Origin: Gammaproteobacteria bacterium
Lineage (GTDB): Bacteria > Pseudomonadota > Gammaproteobacteria > Pseudomonadales > Porticoccaceae
NCBI GenBank assembly: GCA_016708925.1
Contig: JADJET010000011.1
Span: 23,925-87,924 of the forward strand
Reading direction: 5' to 3'
DNA: 64,000 nucleotides
This document shows positions 56,688-64,000 of the stretch, in pieces; position 1 is the stretch's first letter; every line of letters starts with the position of its first letter. The notes beneath the pieces are model-generated. The model was not told the origin of the DNA and searched no databases. It saw only the letters and a program-made list of their open reading frames with translations. The translations under genes were made by a program, and so were the position numbers.

Positions 56688-57427
56688 GATTCTCCAACCG
56701 CCAGCCTACAAATGGCCGTGAATTCTTCCGCCTGCAGCGAGGCACCGCCCACCAGAACGCCGTCCACATCCGGCAGGGCAAACAATTCCGCAGCGTTCAG
56801 TTTCGATACGCTGCCGCCGTACAAAAGCCGGGGTCCGGCACCACCGGCACCCAGCAGATCCCGAATGCGAACCAGTACCGCCTCGACCTGCGCGGGGCTC
56901 GCGGTGGCGCCGGCGCCAATTGCCCATACGGGCTCATAGGCAATTACCGACTCTCCCAACGCTTCCCAGCCCGCCGCGTTAGCAACCGTCGCCAGTTGCC
57001 GATGCAGCACCTGCCAAGTCTCGCCCGCGTTGCGCTCGGCCGCATCTTCCCCGACACACAGCACCGGCGTAATGCCCGCTGCGAGTGCCCGCTCAAACTG
57101 TCTCGCTATCCGGTGGTCGGTCTCGCCGAACAGACGCCGCCGCTCGGAATGTCCTACCAGGACGTATCGGCACCCGACATCGGCCAGCATCGAGCCCGCC
57201 ACGTCGCCAGTGTAGGCCCCGCATTCGTACTCGCTCAGGCTCTGCGCAGCAAGGCGAATGCCGGTCCCGGACACCTTTGCCGCCGCCTCGGCGAGATACA
57301 CGAAGGGGGGGCAAACGGCGACTTCGACGGCAAGATCCGCAACCCCCGCAATACCGTCAAGCAACTGACCCACTGAACGCTGCGAGCCGTGCATTTTCCA
57401 GTTGCCTATAACGAGAGGTTTGCGCAT
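56672..57427 (-). CDS. tpiA: Triosephosphate isomerase
   Basis: 251 residues. MRKPLVIGNWKMHG has the catalytic Lys, VGHSERRRLFGET the catalytic His, and VIAYEPVWAIGAG the catalytic Glu with loop 6. LLYGGSVSKLNAAELF binds phosphate. It interconverts dihydroxyacetone phosphate and glyceraldehyde-3-phosphate. Cluster glmM-tpiA-secG is typical of gammaproteobacteria. Intact. Confidence 0.96.
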   Translation of the reverse strand: MRKPLVIGNWKMHGSQRSVGQLLDGIAGVADLAVEVAVCPPFVYLAEAAAKVSGTGIRLAAQSLSEYECGAYTGDVAGSMLADVGCRYVLVGHSERRRLFGETDHRIARQFERALAAGITPVLCVGEDAAERNAGETWQVLHRQLATVANAAGWEALGESVIAYEPVWAIGAGATASPAQVEAVLVRIRDLLGAGGAGPRLLYGGSVSKLNAAELFALPDVDGVLVGGASLQAEEFTAICRLAVGESWKPW

Positions 57428-57492
57428 AACTCGGGTCGAAAAAGGGCGCCAATGGTAGCCAAGTTAACGGTGACAAACAAGGACAAAGGCTT

Positions 57493-58836
57493 TCAGCAAT
57501 CCGCTCCAGCCACCGCTGTGGCGACCTCCTCGGCCAGACACCGCACCAGATCGAAGTCTTCGCCCTCGACCATCACCCGTATCACCGGCTCGGTGCCGGA
57601 AGGTCGCAACAGTACCCGACCTCTGCCGGCAAGTTTGCGCTCCGCTGCGCTGACGGCGGCAAGCACGTCCGGCCCGGGGCGGAATACGGTACTTCCGCGG
57701 ATCGCCACGTTGATCATGGTTTGCGGCAGCTTGGCCATGTCGACGCAAAGCGCATCCAGCGCCAGGCCACTTTCGATCACCGCGCGCAATACCTGCAACG
57801 CAGCTACGACGCCATCGCCCGTGGTGGTGAGATCGCGACAAACAATATGCCCCGAGCTCTCGCCGCCCAAGGCCCATTCGCGCTCGCGCAGCGCCTCGAT
57901 GACATAACGATCACCCACCGCGGTGCGCAGAAATGGCACTCCGATGCGGGTGAGCGCCAATTCGAGCCCGTAGTTGCTCATCAAAGTTCCCACAACGCCG
58001 GTGCAGACGCCGCCGTGGCGCCGGCGGTGCGCAGCAATTACATACAGGATCTGATCGCCGTCTACCGTAGCGCCGGTGCGGTCCACAAATACGACACGAT
58101 CCCCGTCACCATCAAAAGCGATACCCAGGTCCGCGCCGAGCGCCAGCACTGCCTGCTGCACGGCCGCCGGTGCGGTCGAACCGCAGTCGCGGTTGATATT
58201 GCAGCCGTCCGGCTCAACGCCCAGCGCATGGACAGTCGCGCCCAGCTCCCGAAATACATCCTGCGCGACGTGGTAAGTCGCGCCGTGGGCGCAGTCCACC
58301 ACCAGTTTCAGACCCTTGAGGCTAATATCCGCAGGCAACGTCCCCTTGCAGAATTCGATGTAACGGCCCGCCGCATCGCCGATCCGGCTGGCGCGTCCGA
58401 GCTGTTCCGACGCCACCGTGGTAACCGGCTCGCCCAGATGGCGCTCAATCTCGATTTCCACCGCATCGGACAGTTTGCAGCCGTCGGCGCCGAAAAATTT
58501 GATGCCGTTGTCGTCGAACGGGTTGTGCGACGCGCTGATCACTATCCCTGCCGACGCGCGAAAGGTCCGGGTCAAATAGGCGATTGCCGGCGTCGGCATG
58601 GGCCCCAGCAAGCTCACATCCACACCGGCGGCGATGATTCCGGCCTGGAGCGCGGATTCGAACAGATAACCGGAAATGCGGGTGTCCTTACCCACCAGGA
58701 TCAAGCGCCGCCCCTCGCCGTACTGGCCAAACACCTTGCCGGCAGCCCAGCCCAGGCGGAGCACGAAATCGGCGGTGATCGGGTGCTGTCCCACGCGGCC
58801 ACGAATACCATCGGTGCCGAATAGTCGTTTCGTCAT
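57493..58836 (-). CDS. glmM: Phosphoglucosamine mutase
   Basis: 447 residues: KRLFGTDGIRGRVGQHPITA, GKDTRISGYLFESAL, the phosphoserine loop GIVISASHNPFDDNG, the metal site AFDGDGDRVVF and the phosphate loop LRPSGTEPVIRVMVEG. It makes glucosamine-1-phosphate for cell-wall and LPS synthesis. ATG overlaps the folP stop (ATGA). Intact. Confidence 0.96.
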   Translation of the reverse strand: MTKRLFGTDGIRGRVGQHPITADFVLRLGWAAGKVFGQYGEGRRLILVGKDTRISGYLFESALQAGIIAAGVDVSLLGPMPTPAIAYLTRTFRASAGIVISASHNPFDDNGIKFFGADGCKLSDAVEIEIERHLGEPVTTVASEQLGRASRIGDAAGRYIEFCKGTLPADISLKGLKLVVDCAHGATYHVAQDVFRELGATVHALGVEPDGCNINRDCGSTAPAAVQQAVLALGADLGIAFDGDGDRVVFVDRTGATVDGDQILYVIAAHRRRHGGVCTGVVGTLMSNYGLELALTRIGVPFLRTAVGDRYVIEALREREWALGGESSGHIVCRDLTTTGDGVVAALQVLRAVIESGLALDALCVDMAKLPQTMINVAIRGSTVFRPGPDVLAAVSAAERKLAGRGRVLLRPSGTEPVIRVMVEGEDFDLVRCLAEEVATAVAGADC

Positions 58837-59687
58837 TGGATCGACTCATCAAATGGCCCAGGCGCGATCGAACCGTGCTCTACCGCCGCCAGAATTTTCA
58901 GCGCATCTGCCGTGGCTGCCACATCGTGCACCCGCACCACGGCGGCGCCCTGCCGCGCGGCCAGCAGCGCCAGGGCCACGCTGCCATGAATCCGGCTCGC
59001 CACCGGACGACCGGTGATCTCTCCCACCATGCGTTTGCGCGATAGTCCCGCTACCACCGGCACCCCGGGCGGCGCGATGTCAGACAACGCGCGCAGCAGT
59101 GCCAGATTGTGTGCGAGTGTTTTGCCGAAACCGAAACCGGGATCGACCAGCAACAGCTCCGGTGCCATGCCGGCCGCACCGCAGGCGGCTACCCGACCGG
59201 CAAGAAAATCCCGTACTTCGGCGACCACATCGCCATAGTGGGGGTACGCCTGCATGGTCCCGGGATCGCCCTGCATGTGCATCAGACACACTGGCAATCG
59301 GGTCGCGGCCGCCGCCTCCATTGCACCGGGTCGCCGTAGCGCGCGCACGTCGTTGATGAGCGCCGCGCCAGCGGTTGCCGCCTCACGCATGACCACCGGA
59401 GAACTGGTGTCCACGGAAATCGGCACGTCGAAGCGGGCTGCCAGCGCGGCTATCACGGGAATCACCCGGGCAAGCTCGACGTCGTCGGAGACTGGCACGG
59501 CGCCGGGCCGGGTGGATTCGCCGCCGACATCCAACAGGTCGGCCCCTTCTGCCACCAGCGTCGCCGCCCGGGCGACGACGCCATCCAGGTACGGCCCGCG
59601 GCCTTCAAAGATCGCATCATCGGCAAACAGGCCGTCGCCAGAAAAGGAATCCGGCGTCGCATTGAGGATGCCCATGATCAGCGGCAT
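58833..59687 (-). CDS. folP: Dihydropteroate synthase
   Basis: 284 residues from ATG 59687, chosen because MPLIMGILNATPDSFSGDG aligns with the family start. An in-frame upstream Met would add ~32 Arg-rich residues. LLDVGGESTRPGA, GAALINDVRAL, LMHMQGDPGTMQ and GFGFGKTLAHN are the pterin- and sulfonamide-binding segments. It joins p-aminobenzoate to the pterin in folate synthesis. Follows ftsH as in E. coli. Intact. Confidence 0.95.
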   Translation of the reverse strand: MPLIMGILNATPDSFSGDGLFADDAIFEGRGPYLDGVVARAATLVAEGADLLDVGGESTRPGAVPVSDDVELARVIPVIAALAARFDVPISVDTSSPVVMREAATAGAALINDVRALRRPGAMEAAAATRLPVCLMHMQGDPGTMQAYPHYGDVVAEVRDFLAGRVAACGAAGMAPELLLVDPGFGFGKTLAHNLALLRALSDIAPPGVPVVAGLSRKRMVGEITGRPVASRIHGSVALALLAARQGAAVVRVHDVAATADALKILAAVEHGSIAPGPFDESIQ

Positions 59688-59793
59688 CGACGAGCGGCGC
59701 GCCAGCCAGCTTGGTCGGGGCGGCGTCGCACCGCACTTCTTGCGCGGCCGTCCCGGGCCGGATGCGGTAGTCCGCCTGACCATCGACTCTGCG

Positions 59794-61697
59794 TCAGCTA
59801 CCTTCCACTGGACCGCCGATGGGCGCAGATCCCGTCGCTGCGCGAACACCACCCTTGGAACCGGGGCCGGGGTCGAAATCGATGTCATGCCACTCCTTCG
59901 GGGCACGCACCTTGCGCCGTGCCATCAGATCGCCAACCTGGTCGGCATCCAGGGTTTCGTACTCCATGAGTGCGGCTTTCATGGCATGCAGGATGTCGAT
60001 GTTTTCTTCCAGCAAGCCTTTGGCGCGCGCGTAGCACTCGTCGATGATGCGCCGCACTTCTTCATCGATCCGCTGGGAGGTCGCGCCGGAAAAATTGCGA
60101 GGACCGGCAACCGGGCCCATTGTTTCTTCTTCGCCATAGAGAATCGGGCCGAGGTTCTCGGTCAGGCCCCATTTGGTGACCATGGCGCGCACCAGCTGGC
60201 TGGCACGCTCGATATCGTTGGAGGCACCGGTAGTCACGCCATCCATGCCGTGAATCAGTTCCTCGGCGATACGCCCCCCGAACAAACTGCATACCAGACC
60301 GAGCAGCTTGCGGCGACTCATGCTGTACTGATCTTCTTCCGGCAGGAACTGCGTCAAACCCAGCGCGCGGCCGCGCGGGATGATGGTGACCTTATGCACC
60401 GGGTCATGTTCGGGCATGGTCGACTGATGATTGCGTGGCCGGCCTCGTGGTAGGCGGTATTCGCCTTGTCTTCCTCTGACATCACCATGGAGCGCCGTTC
60501 GGAGCCCATCATGATCTTGTCGCGGGCTTTCTCGAATTCCTCCATGGTCACCAGGCGCTTGTTGGAACGCGCCGCGAACAACGCCGCCTCGTTTACCAGA
60601 TTGGCGAGGTCCGCGCCGGAAAACCCCGGCGTGCCGCGCGCCACGATGCTGAGATTCAGGCGTTCGTCGACCGGCACCTTGCGCACATGGACCTTGAGAA
60701 TCTGCTCGCGACCCCGGATATCGGGCAATCCGACGAACACCTGGCGATCGAAGCGGCCGGGACGGAGCAGTGCCTTGTCCAGTACATCGGGGCGATTGGA
60801 CGCGGCGATCACGATGACGCCCTCGTTGCCCTCGAAGCCATCCATTTCCACCAGCAGCTGGTTCAGAGTCTGCTCACGCTCGTCGTTGCCACCGCCCCAG
60901 CCACCGCCACGGGTGCGGCCGACGGCATCGATTTCGTCGATGAAAATAATGCAGGGCGCCTGTTTTTTGGCCTGCTCGAACATGTCCCGCACCCGCGAGG
61001 CACCGACGCCGACGAACATTTCGACGAAATCGGAGCCGGAGATCGAGAAAAACGGCACCCGCGCTTCGCCGGCAATCGCCCGCGCCAGCAGCGTCTTGCC
61101 GGTGCCGGGCGGCCCGGACATGAGCACGCCCCGGGGAATCCGGCCACCGAGGGTCTGAAACTTGCTGGGATCGCGTAAAAATTCGACCAGCTCGCGGACG
61201 TCTTCCTTGGCTTCATCGACACCGGCGACGTCGGCGAAGGTGGTCTTGATCTGGTCTTCGCTGAGCAGCCGCGCCTTGGATTTCCCGAACGCCATGGGGC
61301 CGGCGCGTCCACCGCCCATGCCGCCCTGCATCTGGCGCATGAAGAACATGAAGATGCCGACAATCAGCAGAATCGGGAAAGCCGCGAGGAACAGTTGTTG
61401 CCAGAAGCTCGCCTTGTCGGGCTCGCGCCCCTCGACATTGACGTTGTGGTTTAGCAAATCACCCATCAGACCGCTGTCATAGACATCGGGGCGAACCGTC
61501 CGGAAGCGGACACCGCTTTGGCGTTCCCCTTCAATCACCAGGCCGTCGACGACGACCGACCGCACCTGCCCCGCCTGCACTTCATCGACAAAATTGGTGT
61601 AGGTGATGGTCTCGGGTACCGCCCCGCCCTTGAAGTTCTGAAAAATCGACAACAGGACAGCGGCAATGATCAGCCACAAAATCAGGTTCTTTGCCAT
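59794..61697 (-). CDS. ftsH: ATP-dependent zinc metalloprotease FtsH, one frameshift
   Basis: About 635 residues from ATG 61697. The membrane part MAKNLILWLIIAAVLL has a second helix at FLAAFPILLIVGIF. The AAA domain has GPPGTGKTLLARAIAG, FIDEIDAVGR and the second region of homology DVLDKALLRPGRFDRQ. The zinc site is HEAGHAI. One base is lost near 60420, directly after that motif. The other frame then continues MPEHDPVHKVTIIPRGRALG to the normal C-terminus with a third Zn ligand in VTTGASNDIERAS. FtsH is essential in E. coli, so an error in the sequence is likely. Confidence 0.94.
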
Positions 61698-61798
61698 CTC
61701 GCTCAACGGATTATCCTCGTGGCGGCCCGGGGCCACCTGGATGGACGACAGCATCTGTCATGGGAAATGATTATAGCCACTATGCTGCTCCGACTGTG

Positions 61799-62440
61799 CT
61801 ACTCCAACGGTGTGGTCGCGCGATGCCCGCTCGCCACCCAGTAGACTTCGCGGGACTCCTGCCGCGACGCATCCGGTTTGCGGACCAGAACCCGCGTGAA
61901 CTGCTTGCGCGCCACCCCCAGCAGCTGATCAGAGCCTTCGCCCTGGAACACCTTGGCCACGAAAATCCCTCCGGGTTTCAATACGCGAGCAGCAAATTCG
62001 AGCGCCAACTCGACCAGATAAATGGCCCTGGGTTGATCCACGCCCCGCATACCACTCATGTTGGGGGCCATATCGGAGATTACAACGTCTACCCGCGCAT
62101 CGCCGAGCGCATCCAGCAATACCGACAGCGCTTCGGTTTCCGTGAAATCGCCCTGCAGAAACGTCACTCCCGGAATGTCTGCCATCGGAAGCAGATCACA
62201 GGCAAACAGCCGGCCCCCAGGGGCAATTTTCTGGACCGCCACCTGCGACCAGCCGCCCGGTGCCGCTCCCAGATCGACCACGGTCTGCCCGGGACGAAAC
62301 AGGCGATACGCCCGATCCAGTTCCAGCAGTTTGTAACTGGCACGGGAGCGATAGCCCTCGCGGCGCGACGCCTGCACATAGGGGTCGCGCTCGTGCTGGC
62401 GCAACCAGCGCCGGCTACTGCTGTTCTTCGCTTTCGCCAT
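61799..62440 (-). CDS. rlmE: 23S rRNA (U2552) 2-prime-O-methyltransferase
   Basis: 213 residues: RDPYVQASRREGYRSRASYK with the first K of the K-D-K-E tetrad, VVDLGAAPGGWSQVA (AdoMet motif I), VISDMAPNMSG (catalytic D) and GGIFVAKVFQGEG (K). Also called FtsJ/RrmJ. Adjacent to ftsH and divergent from yhbY, as in E. coli. Intact. Confidence 0.96.
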   Translation of the reverse strand: MAKAKNSSSRRWLRQHERDPYVQASRREGYRSRASYKLLELDRAYRLFRPGQTVVDLGAAPGGWSQVAVQKIAPGGRLFACDLLPMADIPGVTFLQGDFTETEALSVLLDALGDARVDVVISDMAPNMSGMRGVDQPRAIYLVELALEFAARVLKPGGIFVAKVFQGEGSDQLLGVARKQFTRVLVRKPDASRQESREVYWVASGHRATTPLE

Positions 62441-62483
62441 GATCGCGTCTGCTACAATCGCCGCCCCCTACGGAGCGTATGAC

Positions 62484-63032
62484 ATGGGCCTCGACAGCGA
62501 CGGCAAAAAGCATCTGCGCCGCATCGGCCACGGGCTGACGCCAGCTGTGACCGTGGCCAGCAAGGGGTTCACCGATCCAGTGCGGGCGGAAATCGAGCGC
62601 GCACTGACCGATCACGAGCTGATCAAGGTCCGGATATCCGTGCCGGAACGCGACCAGCGCCGAGAGCTGATCGACGCCATCACGGCCGCCACCCGCGCGG
62701 AACTGGTACAGGCGGTGGGTCGGGTCATCCTGCTGTTTCGCAAGGCCGACCAGCCCGACCCCCGTCTTTCGAACCTGCTGCGTCACGGCGGCTGGGCGGT
62801 CCCGGACCGGGCATCGCAACGCCCGGAAAACCTTCAACCGGCCTTTGCCGAGGGGAACTTCGCCGGGCGTTTCTCCTTCACTGCGGCCACGCCTTCGGCG
62901 GCATCGGGACTCAGAAAGCACTGCATCTCCATGCGCAGCGAGTTCTCGAAGATGGGCGCCGCCTGCTTGATCCAGCCGTTCAGCGTCGTCTTGGTGCCGC
63001 GGATCGCCTGTTGGGCCCCGGACGCCAGCTGA
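62484..63032 (+). CDS. yhbY: CRM-domain RNA-binding protein YhbY with run-on C-terminus
   Basis: ATG 62484. KKHLRRIGHGLTPAVTVASK, DHELIKVRISV and ELVQAVGRVILLFRK are the CRM fold with GxxG-like loop, about 97 residues in relatives. Here the frame stays open for 183 residues. From about 62834 it runs antisense through the 3-prime part of the convergent hydratase gene. The extra part (FTAATPSAASGLRK...) looks like non-coding antisense, so the natural stop near 62790 has probably been lost by an indel. YhbY binds pre-50S particles. Confidence 0.85.
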   Translation: MGLDSDGKKHLRRIGHGLTPAVTVASKGFTDPVRAEIERALTDHELIKVRISVPERDQRRELIDAITAATRAELVQAVGRVILLFRKADQPDPRLSNLLRHGGWAVPDRASQRPENLQPAFAEGNFAGRFSFTAATPSAASGLRKHCISMRSEFSKMGAACLIQPFSVVLVPRIACWAPDAS

Positions 63033-63650
63033 TCCGCCACGGCCAGGGCGCGCGGCAACACCTGATCCTGGGGACAGCACAGGCTCACCAGACCGATACG
63101 TTCGGCTTCCTTGCCGTCGATGAACTCGGCGGTCATCAGGTAATACTTGGCTTTCGCCATGCCGCACAGGATCGGCCAGACGATGGCGGCATGGTCGCCG
63201 GCGCCGACCCCGAGCTTGACGTGGCCGTCGGTGATTTTCGCGGTCTCGGACATGATGCTGATGTCCGCCATGATGGCGACCGCCAGTCCGGCGCCCACGG
63301 CAACCCCGTTGATGGCCGAGATGATCGGTTTTTCCAGATCCAGCATGCGGTAGACGATATCGGCCGCCTCTTTCTGGATGCGCTGCACCGCGTCGGCCTT
63401 GCCGACCACACCCTCGATCCAGGTCAGGTCGCCGCCGGCGGAAAACGCCTTGCCGGCGCCGGTGACGACCACGACATTGGTCTCGTCATCCCGGGCGACC
63501 GTATCCCACACCTGGGTGAGCTCCAGTGCAGGCGGCCGTTGGTCGCATTCATCACTTCGGGGCGGTTGATGGTGATCAGCAGCACACCCCCTTGGGTTCG
63601 TACTCAGACAGCAGGTGCTGGAAATCGGCATAGTTCTGGTGATTCTTCGG
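62834..63650 (-). CDS. Enoyl-CoA hydratase/isomerase family protein, N-terminal frameshifts
   Basis: Intact from about 63520 down: VVVVTGAGKAFSAGGDLTWI, IISAINGVAVGAGLAVAIMA and DGHVKLGVGAGDHAAIVWPI are crotonase-fold oxyanion-hole segments. The usual second catalytic Glu positions are not clearly kept (GVGAGDHA). The N-terminal part FQHLLSEYEPKG then LLITINRPEVMNAT is in two other frames, with losses near 63590 and 63530. The start is uncertain. It hydrates or isomerises enoyl-CoAs. It follows a CMD-family gene on the same strand. Confidence 0.83.
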
Positions 63651-63659
63651 TAAGTCTGT

Positions 63660-64000
63660 GGATGAAAGGGGCGATCCACGACACGCCCGGAACCGCTATT
63701 TGCAGAGTTGCCCGGATCAAGCGTCGTGCCTTCGTCGAGCTGACGCCGCAGGTATTGAGCGCCATGGAAACTAAGTTGTACTGGCCCACGGTGAACACGA
63801 TATCCAGCAACTGCTCGGTGGAATAGAACTCGGCGAGGCCTTTCCAGGTCGCGTCGGTGATGAAGGCATCCGCATCGAGCTCGTCGGTCGCGCGCAACAG
63901 CAGGCTCTCACGCGCCGTCCGGCCGGGCGCGTCCCCGCCTGCCGGATACGCTCGTCTCGGCCGCATCAGGGTCGCGAACCGGCCCGATCAACGCTGCTGC
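63660..64000 (-). pseudogene. Carboxymuconolactone decarboxylase (AhpD-like) family protein, partial
   Basis: C-terminal third only; the gene enters from beyond the right edge. LLLRATDELDADAFITDATW, GLAEFYSTEQLLDIVFTVGQ and YNLVSMALNTCGV match CMD-family proteins found beside acyl-CoA genes. After NTCGV the expected QLDEG lies in another frame (indel near 63740), so the exact stop is uncertain. Probable peroxidase-like or decarboxylase fold; substrate unknown. Confidence 0.65.

Overview
The window is high-GC bacterial DNA. The gene order rlmE-ftsH-folP-glmM-tpiA-secG-tRNA-Leu-tRNA-fMet-rimP-nusA-infB-rbfA-truB-rpsO-pnp (62.4 down to 47.0 kb, minus strand) is the classic gammaproteobacterial arrangement, and pyrC-rnt, grxD, KgtP-, EmrAB- and FadH-type genes agree with it. 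Abundant acyl-CoA genes and a DUF1302/DUF1329/YCF48/RND cluster suggest a lipid-, terpenoid- or hydrocarbon-using gammaproteobacterium. I cannot name a genus from sequence alone.

Layout. 0-3.3 kb: arsR-gap-arsJ organoarsenical efflux operon, broken. 3.4-4.2 kb: ydcH-type gene and dense intergenic repeats. 4.3-15.5 kb: an acyl-CoA carboxylase operon (carboxyltransferase, biotin carboxylase, acyl-CoA dehydrogenase) split by a 6-kb island of three genes (TerB-domain membrane protein, BrxD-like ATPase, Lhr-like helicase). 15.5-24.5 kb: decayed MntA/HepT module, cold-shock/DUF1294 protein, GST, CorA, a sulfur-relay-like cluster (ArsR-rhodanese, DsrE, gutted metallo-beta-lactamase, MFS), ParE-type toxin-antitoxin pair, KgtP-like transporter. 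24.5-27.7 kb: ABC-F protein Uup and a CaiB/BaiF racemase-type enzyme. 27.7-35.2 kb: DUF1302-DUF1329-YCF48-RND operon. 35.5-37.6 kb: pyrC-rnt and grxD. 38.5-46.9 kb: amidohydrolase, TetR-EmrAB efflux, cardiolipin synthase with a Trp-Gly microsatellite, FadH. 47-62.4 kb: housekeeping operons and two tRNAs. 62.5-64 kb: yhbY, enoyl-CoA hydratase, carboxymuconolactone-decarboxylase-family fragment.

A dominant feature is uneven reading-frame damage. Many genes carry one-base losses, usually in short G, C or T runs, while long stretches (DUF1302, EmrAB, FadH, nusA, pnp, glmM) are clean. Some damage must be sequencing or assembly error, since ftsH and infB are also hit. Internal deletions (metallo-beta-lactamase, HepT, the second carboxyltransferase) look like real decay. 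Dispersed intergenic repeats, including a small family with inverted ends, fit a genome gaining repeats and losing accessory genes.

The best candidate for an under-described system is the island at 5.87-11.92 kb. It has lower-GC, differently used codons, sits exactly between two operon genes, and is flanked by a 116/117-bp direct repeat of the carboxyltransferase 3-prime end. Its three proteins belong to families linked to phage defence and stress response, but no methyltransferase, nuclease or integrase accompanies them.
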